Assembly (NCBI GenBank): GCA_016490735.1
Contig: JAEMWC010000167.1
Coordinates: forward strand, 291,001-355,000
From: Pachyseris speciosa
Lineage: Eukaryota; Cnidaria; Anthozoa; Scleractinia; Pachyseridae
Direction of reading: 5' to 3'
DNA: 64,000 bases
A program made the position numbers and the translations under genes. This document shows, piece after piece, positions 44,503 to 58,105 of the stretch. Every line of letters begins with the position of its first letter. Position 1 is the stretch's first letter. Under the pieces are notes generated by a model. That model did no database searches and was not told where the DNA came from. It was given only the letters and a program-made list of their open reading frames with translations.

Positions 44503-46860
44503 GAAAATGAAGAGACAGATATGACCATTGCACTCTAAAAAATAATCATATGAGCTTACGTTGAGGGGGTAAAATATTTCTAACATCAGGGTATTTTACA
44601 TTGCTACTCAAAAGGGCTCTAGGTTTTGCTGGTTGTGTTTTGTGGCTTTGTATTTTTTCAAACTATTTTAGCTATGACACAGAAGTTGTTCAATTGATTA
44701 GTCATAGTATGGTCTGTCCAATCATGACAAAGGAAACAGAGGTGAACGGTGCAACGAAGCAATCAGAATTCCAGCAAAATCATGTGGACGTTAGACGGCG
44801 CCAAGGGCGGGAAAAGTGCATATGGGTCGCACGTGGGCAATTAAGGCGCGATCGGTTGCGACACGTGTAATTCGAGCCAATCCGAGACGGATGTGCAGCA
44901 AAACCAGAGCAAACGCGTTTCCTTTCCTCACACAGTTGAAAACCACTCGACCAGGTCAAGAAACGAAGCCATCCCGGCGGGTTTCATTCGGGTGGGAAAT
45001 AGAGATTACTTCATGGAAAGCGCGTGCGTACGGGATTTTCCCACGAGTTGGTGAAGTATCTGAAATCGAACGAGTGAGATTTCTGATACAAAACCAACGA
45101 GTGTGAAAATCCCGTACAAAGCGCTTTCCATGCTGTAATTTGTTTATTTTATACATACTGAGATTTTCTTCGTCGGTAATAGCTTCTGCTGCTTTTGGCT
45201 TGTTTCCTTTGCCGTCTTTTTTTAGTTCTTTACTTCGAGCTTCTAAAGCTTGTCTCGCTTGTTCAAACTGGCTGTCTTCGAGTGTTCTTCCAACATCCCG
45301 CGTGGCTTATCAGCCTATAAACCATAGAAACTTGTGGTCTATTGCTTACAAATCGAATGTGGTTTAGAGTTGTCTATACTCTTATCGACAACGATATTCG
45401 TCATCACAGTGGTCAAAATGCTGTGTACTCACGAGGCGCAAATTTGCAAATTTGCTGTGGACTAAACCACATTCGATTTATTAAATCGACAACGGCAAAT
45501 TAGCCAATAAGATTGCGCGATTACTGGCAATTGTGGTAAAAATTCAACTCAGGAAAGTTTATTTTCAGCTTGCGCGCGCTGAATGACGTCAGTGATCGTA
45601 CATGTTGCGTCAACACTGTATCTTGTAAAAAAATACTTCTTAACGGGAGGCTAAAACCATTCAATTAAAACAAGCAGCACTTAGAATTCGTGTCGTCAGT
45701 TCTATGGTATGACAATACTGTTTAAATGGAGAAGTTTATTTTTTGAATTGTGAAAAATGCCACTGATTTGTAATGATTTTGAAACTGCACACGCAGACGA
45801 ATGGCGTCATCCGCGTGTTTTACTACCAAATATGCTTTTCCCCCGAGAACAGAGGGAAAATGGCGCCGTTCCGAGAATGCGCCTACAAGTTGTACAGGAC
45901 TCCCTCTTCTCGCGCCCCACCCTATGCAAGGCGGAGTAAAACGGAGTTCTGGGACAGGACTAAACAATCCGGTGCAATTTTTTAATGTTCTTGGCACTTC
46001 TGAATTTGTTTGAGTTGTAGTGATGTAGACTACCGCTGAAAAACATTTTTTTAATTGAATAAATGAGGTGTTTGTGTTTGTTATGAGCATTCATGGCTGA
46101 TGTTGGAGCCACAGTTTACAACCCTGTTTCGTCAGCTGTCGTCCTTGACACTCTAACAAAACGTTCGGTTCCTTCGGTAAGCGCATTGAAAACTGGGTAC
46201 GAGGAACCTCCTCTCCCCGTCCTTCTTCCAAAAGCCCCGGCTAAACGATCAAACATTTTCGTCCAATATCGTGTTTGGCAAACACAACTTTGGGAGGCCA
46301 AATGGACAAACAATGTTTCACCAAACACCACTGACAAAGTGAGTCCCGGCCACAGAACGAATTTTGCCTATTATCGCTCAGCGAAATTTCGACGGTATGT
46401 GGTTTATTAGGTTGCTTTTTACCGGCTGTGCACGCTTTGTTGGTTGGGGTAGCTAAACGATCAAACATTTATTCGTAACGCGAAATGGTGGATGAAAATG
46501 GTTGATGTGGATCAAACATGGAAAACCACTTAAATGCAAAGTTGAGAGAGGCGGCTAAACGGTCTAACATGCTGTTCTAACACGATGTTGGATGAAAATG
46601 TTTGATCGTTTAACAACAATTTATTAACAACCAGTAGCACAGAACAGAAAAGGATACAGTGCAAAGCCAAAGCCAAGGGCTTATGTGGCATAGGTCAATG
46701 GTGCCGGGGCTTTATCATTTCATATCCAGCGCTTCCTCGTAGAATAATTGTTAAATGTATGTCGTGCGGGAGGGGGGTGTGCCGGAGGCAATATATTTCT
46801 TTTAAAAACTAAAATTGAAGCTTAGAGAAGTGTGGTTAGCTGTAACCCCTTCCCGTGACT
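44503..46860. repeat. Downstream flank of copy 2, paralogous to 5345-6560
   Basis: Homology to the copy 1 flank is clear at 44503-44860 and 46125-46860. The middle, about 44860-46110, is extra and made of several repeats. One is an inverted pair near 45010-45135 (catggaaagcgc..gcgctttccatg). Another has aaatcgaatgtggttta at 45351 mirrored at 45464-45482. Confidence 0.7.
45140..45310 (-). pseudogene. Possible Crypton/DUF3504-type fragment
   Basis: On the minus strand the reading QFEQARQALEARSKELKKDG, KGNKPKAAEAITDEE resembles the K-rich N-terminal segment found in animal tyrosine-recombinase (Crypton-like, DUF3504) proteins. I judge this from memory of the family. Only about 55 residues remain and no catalytic residues are present. 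It may be a degraded transposon piece. Confidence 0.35.
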
Positions 46861-47655
46861 TGTATATTTGTACTGTAGGTGAAAAGTTAAGTGTCCTACA
46901 TTCACTTTAACAAATGTCGGTGTCAATTCATTTTAGGATGACCAGCTAAAAAGGCGTTGTAAGATAGATGTATAAACAGAAAGTGCCAGCGGGCTAAGTT
47001 GGGATCACGAAAATTACATTTGCCCAAAAGTGACTAAGATGGGCCATAACTGGCCACAGAATAGACTATAACGGGGTAGGGGTTCTGAGAGGCCAGCGGC
47101 ACATACCCAGGAAAAATTGATCCAAGTTCCTCCACCTCCCCCCACCCCCGGGTTTGGAAGACGGCAGAGACATTCGTTCGCTTTAGTTAGGGCGACATCG
47201 GCACAACAAAAAATGCAACGCAGCGACACGGCTACCCCCCTAAAAAGGCCTCAATAAAGCAACAGCTTCTCACTACTGAAGCTGGCATTAAAAGCTGGCT
47301 TGAATTTCAAGAGGTCCGCATGTGCCACAAAAACGACAATAAAATGTAATGCAAACCATTCCTGGAGTTGATACACATGGTTAACTAAACTAAAACAAAA
47401 TAAACACAAAAAAACTGATCAAAATAATTTTAGCAAGGGCAAGGATTTCAGTAAATTTCTGTTAATGCAGACATTGGAATCCCGGGCGGGCGGTGGGGAG
47501 GGGGGGGGGGGGGGGGGGGAGGGGGAGGTACTCCCAGAAAAATTGGATGGGAAATATTTTGCGGTCAGATCCCGGGGTCAGATAGCTCATAACTGATAGC
47601 GGCATCCTAGCATCTCTCGTCGCGAGAAGTTTCGACAGCCCTTTGACATTTCCAT
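46860..47655. other. Spacer before copy 3
   Basis: No supported gene. A poly(G) run of about 30 bases lies at 47496-47526. Confidence 0.5.
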
Positions 47656-47658
47656 TTC

Positions 47659-47815
47659 CATCATGAGTTCGTCACGCCTTGTCAGGGGGCACTTTTCACG
47701 GATCACATGAACAGCCAGAGCATGCTAGAGCATGAAAAATACGGTAAATCCCATTTACTGCAAAGGGTTACAGAGACAGATTGTGTGGGTGCCCTGTGGT
47801 TTGTTTTGCGACACA
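47659..47815 (+). promoter_or_regulatory. Conserved upstream block of SDR copy 3
   Basis: Counterpart of 18051-18207, with a few substitutions and no gaps over 157 bp. The E-box of copy 2 reads CACATG here (47704-47709). Confidence 0.5.
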
Positions 47816-50800
47816 ATGGGTCGAACTCTCTTGTTTCTCGCTGTATTATTCCCTGTTGTGTGTTTCCTGCTGGTGAAATTCCAAGATGGTGATTTTATTC
47901 TGATGATTTACGAGGTGTTGGGTGAAAATCCCGCTGTTGCATTGCGTGGGAAAGTGGTTTGGATCACGGGTGCTTCAAGCGGGATCGGCGAATATTTGGC
48001 CTATGAACTGGCGAAATGTGGCTGCAAATTGGTGATTTCAGCAAGGAGGAAAGAAGAATTAGAGAGAGTGAAGAAAAACTGTGCTGGTAAGATCTTCTGA
48101 ACGAGGCTTTCGTAGATTAAACTAAATTGACATATCGGTCTTGTGTGAATTTGTTAAATATCTGCCGTTGTATTCTCTCTCCTGCTGGAACAACTACCCC
48201 GGCAACACAGGAAAAGATTCACACCCGGGCGTTCGACATACAGAATAACATGTTTTGTGGTATTAAAGTAGGAGGTTTAGGAAACAGGGTGGACAAGCAG
48301 TTTAGAGCGCTGGACTTGCAATGCGGTGGCACCGCGTTCAAGTCCCGCTCGAGTTCGGCCACGCTTGTGTAAGAACCTCTGTAAAACTCACGAATGGCGT
48401 AAAACAATGAAAACAAAAAGCATGCCTCGTCAGGTTCTTACACCGAGGTAAACCCCTGCCTCCTGCCAGATGGGAATTTCTTAACCTGTTAAGTTTATTT
48501 GAATTATTCATGTACTAGCCTTTGTGTGCTATAAATTCTGCCAAGGGTAAATAACAGTTAGTAACAGGAATTCAATGCATTACATAAACCATTGATGTCA
48601 TATTACGTGTCACTCATATGATTTGCATATAAACCAAATTCTTCTTAACAATTAGATTATGAGCTAGAGATTTCTATCACGCATTGAAATCCAGAGTGAA
48701 TAATCGCATTGTTTTATGCACATGTCATCGGTTTCCCCGTGGGGTCGACCCCTGGGCTAACCAGGGGGATTGTAAAATCAGTGAAGCAAACTTGAGGAAA
48801 CTCCCTGGGGGGTCGGGGAATCTCTCAAGACAAAGTCCCCTGGGTGAGGTGTCTCTCAGCTGAAAATCCCCATGACATCCTTTTCAAACTTGTGAATTCC
48901 CCCACCCCCTAATCTTTGATCGTAAAACAATGTCAAGATTTTCTCCTACCCTCGGGCAAAGAATCCCATCCATCTCCTTGTATTCCCCCACATATCTCCC
49001 TGGTAGGCCCGGGGGTCAACCCCACGGGGAAGCCGATGACATGTGCATTAGTAAAAATCTACTAGTCGTTCAAAACTAAACAAGTAAACAAGAAATTCTG
49101 CGAGAATTAGAAGCGGCCTTTTTGACCATCGAGCCGGATTAATGCATAGGATGAGTTCAAGTTGATCGTAATTAAATTGTTGTCACCTTTCAGTTGGCAT
49201 GACAGCCAATTCGTCACTCCGAATGATAAAGAATTTAAAATTCAACCACCCTTTTAGAGGAGGTTTTGGTGGCCTAGTGGGTTGGTGTGCTCTATCAGCA
49301 TTGCAATGACAGCATAGGGTCGGTGGTTCAAGGCTCAACAAAGTGAAGTTTATTTTTCTTGATCTCTCTTTTTTTTCTATTCCTTTTCACTTTTTTTTCT
49401 TTTTTCTTTTGTCAACGCTTAAGCTGTAAACCTTTTTTGCAATTTAACACGGAAAAGTACTCAACCGATTCTATGGATATTCGCTACGCGAGAAACCAAG
49501 GCCAGCTGAAGCTTGACAAAACACTGGCACTTCGACTTGTTTGACAATTTCAAAGAAAGTGAACAATTTGGTATAAATCTGCGTCTTCGATCCGTTGACC
49601 AGTTTCTCGACGATAACCGATATCTCAATACTGCTAAGGTATGTTCAAACAACGCCACGCAAAAGAGCTGTGTTGGTTGATTTCACTTCCGGTAGTACTT
49701 CCGGTATTGCACCATCACTAACTCGGTCAATATTTGTTTATCTTCAAAACCAGGTCAAAAGGAACGCTCAAATAAATTCATTTCCTACAATTCTGACTAA
49801 ACATTTCTTTTTGAAAGGATTTCGCCATTTCCGACTCTGACCCCTGTATTTTATGGCCACCAAAATCTACAAGTTCAGTTCAAAAACATTTACGGTCTTC
49901 CGAATAGCTTTAGTTAAGATCGGACTCGTTGTGAAATACTGCTCAAAATAAACGCTTTCAAATAAATTCCTTTGCTATTTGATGTACATTGGAGTAATTC
50001 AATTCTGACAAAACATTTATTTTCTCTGTAACCCTTGAGTATTGAAAGGCTTTTAAAAAGACGTTGCATGACCGACTTAATGCCTTTATTTACTACAAAA
50101 TTCACTAAGAATCGCAAGAGATGGCTCATTAGCGCAATCGGATAAGGGGCCGCAGTTGGGATCTAGAGGTCGTGAGTTTAATTCCGGACGCCGCTATTAG
50201 ATAATTTATTTCTTCATCTGGCCGAGAGGGGCATGGGCCTCTCGGTGGACACCACGACGAAAAATAACCACAAAAATAATAGGTATTACTAGAAGCAGCT
50301 CGTCGCTAAGCGACGGCCGCTTAATTATCTAAATCCTCCTTTCAGACACTACGCAAAGGTGAAGAAGCAGCCACCATTTTGTTGACAACCTCTATTTGCT
50401 ATCTATCACAGAACAGATAGCGAGTAGTGTAGCCAATCAGAGAATGGCATTCACATTAATTAATAGTGTGCGGTGTAGTAAGCAAAGTGACAACTGTTTT
50501 GGGGCAAGTGCTAAAACCAGGGAACACCGAAATGGAACCACCGGAACAACCGGAACCAGCGGTACGAAACTAGCGCAACCACCAGAACAACCGGCAACAA
50601 CATTGGCTTCCCATTGCTGATACATTACTTTTAAATGATCCTGTAACAGTTCATAAGTGCTTAACTAGTTGGGCACAAAACTACCTTAGTATACCTGCCA
50701 ACTTTTTCTAAGTCAAATGCATGAGATTTACGTCTTCTCTTGACCGGAATTTCCGAAGATGTTCCGGCAACTTCCAACAATTTTTCAAAGACCTCCGAAC

Positions 50801-53800
50801 GCTTAATCAAACATGTCTGAAGATGTTCCGATGACTTCCAATGCTATTTGAGTTCGTTTCCAGTAGTCCCTCAAATACAAACTGAATTAAACGCGACATT
50901 TTAGCATGTTCTGATACAGTTAGGACTCAAACTCGACATAAAGCGCCATTTGTTGGAATGTTTACGAGCAATGTTGAATTGAATTTTTGTTGTTAATGTG
51001 TTGAAGAACAAGTCATCTGGATTTGTAAGCCAGGCATGAGAAATTGTCCTTAATGCGTGAGATCAACGTCTTTGGTCCGCAGGTGTGAGACTCATGCATA
51101 ATGCGTGAGAGTTGGCAGGTATACATGTACCCTAGTCAAAAATTCACATGTAGACAAGCGTATCATGACAGAAATACACGATATAAAAGAGACTGAAATT
51201 CACTGAGATGCAGATTTAAAACTAGATAGCGATCTTTCGCCTTTAGAGGGGCTACTTGTTGGAACAAACTACCCAAAGACATGAAGGAGGTATCGGATTG
51301 TCGCATTTTTAAGAAGAGACTTATGAATATGCTCTTAGAATGATTTTTATCTTTTTAATATTTATAATTTGCTCACTAGTTTAATTATTCGTTTTGTACC
51401 TACTAGTTAGTTGTAATTAGTTCATTGTGACTGAAAAGCATGCAACGTTCGTTAAACATGCAAGGATTTAGCGCACTCTCTTTATGCATGCCAAATGTGC
51501 AGCTTCAAAAGATATACAAAGCCAGCAATGTTTCCTCTTTATCAAGGGTGTTGTTTCAGCTGTTCCGGTGGTTCCATTCAATCCGTTTCGGTGGTTTTGG
51601 TAGTTCCTGTTGTCCCGCTGGTTTCGTTCCGGTGCTCCTGGTCTTTAAGCACATGCCCTGTTTTGTTGTGAGACTGAAGGCTGTAGCACTGCAGTCTGCA
51701 TTGAAAACCCAGTTTGCGTTTCATTGCCTGATCCCAATGCATTGGAGTCTGCTGTCTGCATTATATTTTTGAACTTACTTACTTGCTACAGCTATCTCCA
51801 GTGCTCTTGATTCATCCTTTAACAAAGATCAAGATATTCTTGTCCTTCCCCTGGACTTGCAAAAGTTTGACACACACAAGCAACTGACCCAAGATGTCCT
51901 CAAGCATTTTGGAAAGGTAAAATAAATTAAATACAACTAAAATAGAGAAAAATTGTTATCATTTAGTTGAACAATTTTACAATCAATTACCATCACCATT
52001 GGTTCAATTTTTTTACTTCAACAATGATTTTCTATTGACATTTACACCTAATGTTTACCAAGAGAGCTGATACCATTTACTTAAAAAGTTAATAATAATA
52101 CTATACAGTTAATATATGTGCCAAGGGGAACAGTTAGTTTTGTTTTCCCAAGAGTCCTGATGTTTCCCGAGACAAAGTTGAGGGAAACATCAGGACTCAA
52201 GGGAAAACAAAACTAACTAGTTTCCCGAGGGATCATACTTTCTTAAGTGCTTTGTTATATACCGAGACTTTCCCTTCAACAACCACAGCAAAATGAACAA
52301 ACAAACAAACAAAGACAGCACTACAAGAACACGTCTTTATTCACAAGCCTTCTGAATGAATAATTTACAAATGTTTAAAAGTACCTGAAAAAGTGGAATA
52401 TGCCTTTCTTGTATTTTCTGAATCTTTTCTTCCTATTAGATGCTGAATTTCTCTTGCTGATCTTGGAGAAAAATGTTTCCTTTTATTCTCAGGTTCCATA
52501 ATGACCTTTGTATTATCGTTGGTTTAAACTGAAAACTGGCAGTGTTCTCAGGTCTGCCCCGTCAATCACTGACGTGAGCATGTACTGAAAATCATGTCAT
52601 GTTTTAGTCATGCACTAATCATGTGCTGTTGTATCGAGCGCGGGGGCAACAACTGTGGAATTGTATCCCAGTCGGATACATTTAAATTTGGTCAGGGGCA
52701 CGTGACCAAGAATCAACCAATCGCAGTGCTCGTTTTGTTGAGTGAAAGTCTAAGTATATAACAATAGAGATTGATTATTGGCTTCATCTGTACAGCTGAT
52801 TTGTATCATTTTAAGCAATGCCACCTAACCAGCTAACAATTTGTAACTTGCAAGTTGATTGTTCAGAGAAACTTGCATTAACTGAACAAATGTTTTGCTT
52901 TTCTTGAAATATTAATGTTAAAATGTTCTGGTATAATTTTCTTCATTACTCTCTGACTGTTTATTTTCCTTGATATTTTCCAGGTTGATATTTTGGTCAA
53001 TAATGGTGCCAAGTCGCAATTTTCTTTGGTGGAAAAAACACCCCTAGAAATTGAAAGAGCCCTTCTAGATTTGAACTTTGTGGGAACGACCTCCCTAACC
53101 AAGGCAATTCTTCCTCACATGATGGAGCGCCATGATGGAAAGATAGTTGTTGTCAGCAGTGTTCTGGGAAAGTTTGGTAATTTAAAAAAGTCATCACATT
53201 AGCACCTGTTGAATGGCACAGTTAAATATTATTATTATTATTATAAAAGTTATTATAATGATTTTATAATACTATTTTATTATCATTATTAGATACATAA
53301 TAATAATGATAATAATATGTAATATTATAATATTGTTATAATAAAAATTATTATTATCATTATTATTATTGTCCCCTTTTTGCATGAAATTCAACAATGA
53401 TCAAGGGAAGTTATTAGGATGTTGTGTGACTGTATCCCACAACGGTTTGGGGCCTCCACAGTTTCCAACATCTCCTTTCTTCATTGCAAAATTTTCAGGT
53501 CTGTAGTGTCCATATGCGCATGTAAGCCTGTGCATACAGCTGACATCTGGAAAAAAATCCTTATTCCCTGAAAGCATTTTTGTAAAGATACCATAAAATT
53601 GGGGCGATTTTTAAATGTCAAATTATACTCACTGTCTGGTGCCTTTCCACTATCTTTTCATTAATCCATGCACGGAAAGAAAAGTCATAGTGGAGTGAAA
53701 ACAAAAGCAGATTGAAAAAAAATCTACCCTCCAAGGCCCCCACAGCAATCCTGTTTCAACTTGCACTGCTGCACATGGCTCAGCAGTATAAAGAGACTAA

Positions 53801-56800
53801 ATCCTTCTTTAAGAAGTCCCATGGCAGACGGGAGATGGGCGTTACTAAACGCTGGAACGGAATGGAATGAGGCGGAATAACACGGAACAAACCAGAATGA
53901 TACCGGAATGAACAGGAATGGACTGGAACGCGACCTGAATGAACCGGAACGGGACCGAAATGAACCGGAATGAACCAGAATAAGCTGGAATGAACCAGAA
54001 ACACAATGAAAGAGTAAGCGGTGTCTATAACTTTCGTAATCTGATTGGTAATTTATTTCAAAAATTGAGCTTTCCTGATTGGCTGAAATACAGAATGTTC
54101 CGATGGTTACAGATATCATGTTCCTGAGTGACCTTCTGATTGGTTGAGACGTGGGACTATTCCGCCAAGAAATTAAAACCATCCTTAAAATAGTCTTCTA
54201 ATTGGATCATGAGCGGAATAGACCGTGAAAAAAGATCACTAAAAAGAGTACAAATTTAAATGGAGGTCTTTTATTTTTAAAAGAACCATTCCGGCTCATT
54301 CCGGTTCATTCCAGTGCCATTCCGGCTCATTCCAGTCCATTCTGGCTCATTCCGGTGCATTCCAGTTCATTCCAGCTCATTCCGGTTCATTCTGGTGCCA
54401 TTCTGGCTCATTCCAGTCCATTCCGGCTCATTCCGGTGCCATTTCAGTTCATTCCAGCTCATTCCGGTTCATTCTGGTGCCATTCCTGTTCATTCCAGTT
54501 CATTCCAGCTCATTCCGGTGCCATCCCGGTTCATTCCGCTTCATTCTGGTTCATTTTGCCCCGTTCTGGTTCATTCTGGTCCATTTCGGTTCATTCCGGT
54601 ATCATTCAGGTTCGTTCCATGTCATTCCGCCTCATTCCATTCCATTCCGGCGTTTAGTAATGCCCGATGGGAGACTGAGCTCTTTAGCAGTTCTGCTCAT
54701 TCTCTGAGCACAAGGACGTTGCCCTTCTGAAGGGTAGACGTCTTGCCCTGTCTATACCGTTGTTTTACCCCCTTGAGATGGGTAAAATAACCAACTATCT
54801 ACTGCATTTTTCCTTGCATTTGTTTATTGAAGTGTCCCTCAGAAATAGAATAAAATGGCATTTCCGAGATCTAAATTTCAAAATTTTCTGGGGGACCATG
54901 CCTCCAACCTCCCTAGTTTGGAGTGCCTTCACTGCTTGACATTTTTTTCTTGTGTGTACACGTATTAAACATTGCGCCAGTTAAAAGAATTAATTGTGCA
55001 CAGCTTTTTTCCCCACATTATCCCACTTCTCACCCTCTCACAAATGCCACATTAGTCTCCACTTTAATTTTCTGTTTGGTTTTCCTCACCTAATTTTCCT
55101 CATTGTCGCTGGCCATCCCAGCTGTGTCACCTTCCACTTGTTAGCTTGAAACCTTTAATCCAAGAAGCCAGTGACAAGTGAATTTTCAATTATAGTTTTG
55201 ATACTTACAGGCATTTATCAATTAATTAACTGGCTTGAACTTTACACTTTTCCTTTTATCTTACTTTGGGTTTTGAGACTGCCCTTGAAATTTCCAGTCA
55301 TGTTTTGTGGATATAAATAAATGTATAATGTGGTTGAATTTATTTGGTAAGAGCACTTTTCAACCGAGTGTCATAACGCCAAAACCAAGGTAATTACTCC
55401 AACCAATCACAACAGGCACAAACAGCACAATGAGCCAATCAGAATTCAATAACATATAGCCAGCCACAAGCACAGGAAACTGCACACGTGCAGGTTTTGG
55501 TCCTGCTTCTCACTGGTTGAGAAAGAGGTGCAAGTTTTGCTAACCAATCACTAAGCGAAGTAAAGCAAAACCAAAGGAATTGGAGTGGTGCATTAGCCTT
55601 CCGTGCAGGCGTTTTCGGTGGGCATGTGAGTTATTTTCTCTAGTAAGCGGTGCCAAGTTGAATTTCATTAAAACGCAAGAAGTTGGGGTGAGTCGAAGGC
55701 CTCTCCCACCCCTACACACATTACCCTGATACCCATTCGCATAACCTGTGAATTTTTTACCCTCCCCAATACTCCTCGGCTTCTCAAATCAAAGATGGCA
55801 GCTCACTGGTAATTACGTGAATGAAATAGTGGACTCCCCTCACAAAATATGCCTGTGGGGTGCATGGAATAAAGCACTACTCAAGCAGTTTAAGGCCTGG
55901 GTCAGGGGGCATTTATTAGAGAAAACGGTTTTTTGTGATATAACAGCCCAGGAGAATGACACTGAAACGAAATTCGGCACATGGGTAGTTCTCATCATCC
56001 TTAACATTTTGACGTGCAATAAACATTATCTTAGATCACGTGGCGTGTCACGTGACCATTTCTTTGAAATCATCACTTATTTTAGGAGTAGGTGACTTTT
56101 GTGGGATATAATATCAAATAAAAACGCTTTTCTTATGCGTATTAATTATTTCCAGCGTCTCACGTTTGGAGCGACCGTCCATCGTTCTCAACAAAAAAGT
56201 TGTGAGGGCAAAGGTCATTTTTCTTCCCAGAATTCAACCTTAAGCTGTTGATAATTTAAAAATTAAAACTCGTGAGCAATCACTCCAAGCGTAGAAAGTT
56301 AGATATGTTGGATTTATATTAAAAACGCTGATTTATTTATCTGTAGACTTAAAATCCACCACCGCATCGCCGATTTAAGACTTTTTCAAATTTTGATCAC
56401 GTGATCAAATTTATACGTTAAGGCAAACAAGGACAACAAGATTTATCTTCAGGGAAAGTTTCATCCAGTTCTAGGCAATCTGGAAGAAAATATTGGCGAT
56501 CAACCATATTTATGAACATATTTCTAAACCCAGGCCTTAAACTGCTTGAGTAAGTGACTCTTGATGTTCAGTCCAATTCTCTCTGTGTTACAAGCAAATA
56601 AAAGGCAATTTGGAATAAGAATTTAACAGCTGGCCAGAACTTACTCTAGGGCTTTTTTCCACACACCTCTTCAAATGTGAATTTGGACACTCAACTGACA
56701 AAACAAGTCTAATGGTATGTAAACTGTTCTTGACAGGGAGCCCTTACACAGCTACCTATTCGGCCAGCAAGCATGCATTGCAGGTGTGTGTAACAGGGAG

Positions 56801-58049
56801 TGATCCTAATAGTGAAGGCATAAGAAATTAGCTGGTAGTAATGACACTTGATTAATATCTCAGTAGAGAACATGCAAGCAGTATGGGCCCATCTGATTAC
56901 AGATCAATGTGCATATCTGTATTATTGCCACTTTGGTATGAAAATGTCTCCAAACAAACAGTTTGAAAACTTTGTTTTAGCACTTGACTCACAATATTGC
57001 ACCTCTGGGGTGGCTCAGGGCATGTACATTTGAATTACTGCTGACGTCTTCATTGATTGGGTGATGATGTCAACTGGCTTAATGTAGTTTTATAAGTATG
57101 CCCATGGCTGTTGGTGAATGGTGCATTCCAATCCTTGCAATGATACTAAACATATTTTTCAAATTGAAAAGCTCCAATCAATCATTAACAATCAATGCTG
57201 TAATTCTTCAGCCATCTGTGCACGTTATGGTTTTCTATTTGGTGTTAAGTTGTCGGAACAAGGGTGACCTGATCTGCTTCTATAATACTTAACTCCATTA
57301 TCCCTGTTGACATTTTTAGGTATTAGTCTTAATAATCTCCAAATTAATAAAAACAACAATAAACTTTATTAATATTTAACAATTAAAAGAAGAACATGTA
57401 CACAACTCGCATATAGCGTAAGCTAGTCAAGGCGAGTTGTGCAGGAAGAAAAAAAAAAGAAGAAAAAATTAATTTGTAAACTTCAAATAACAGACTATGA
57501 ACAATGACAGGAATAAACTATAAATAAAATACAATAAAAAAAAAAAACCAAAAAAAAAAAAATATCAGGAGTATATAGTCTTCAGTTTAATGAGCATTCA
57601 TGTCCTACAACTGATATGATTGTAACATGTCCAACTTAGTGCCATTAGTTATTATTTCACTCTCCTTACCAGGGCTACTTTGACTCTGCTCGGGTGGAGT
57701 TGGCAGAGCACAACATTGGTGTCCAGATCATCTGTCCAGGTCCCGTGAAATCACAAATAACTCAGTATGCTTATATGGAGGACAAAACGGTAATACTCTG
57801 CTTATTTCTTCTTCTTCTCAAATAAGCATATAAATAATTGATTACTGGATAAAATATTGTTTTGACCATCCCAACCATCTTATTTTAGCATCTTGCATAA
57901 AGCATTGACTCCAAAAGCATGTATTTATTTAGGTTTTTAAATGTATGGTTAATTAATATTACTAGTGACAATTAAAGTACGGAAATACAAAAGCTCTTTT
58001 CCTGGTATTTCTCTAGATTAGTTGTGAATGGCATAATTTGTTTCCCATG

Positions 58050-58105
<56 letters not shown>

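Noticed and set aside
46093..46410. 105-residue frame starting MADVGATVYN
   Set aside because: The homologous segment in copy 1 (5770-6050) does not keep the start and differs at the end; the sequence is a repeat.
54314..54730. 138-residue frame rich in HSGSFR
   Set aside because: It is the decamer minisatellite in translation, open in several frames.
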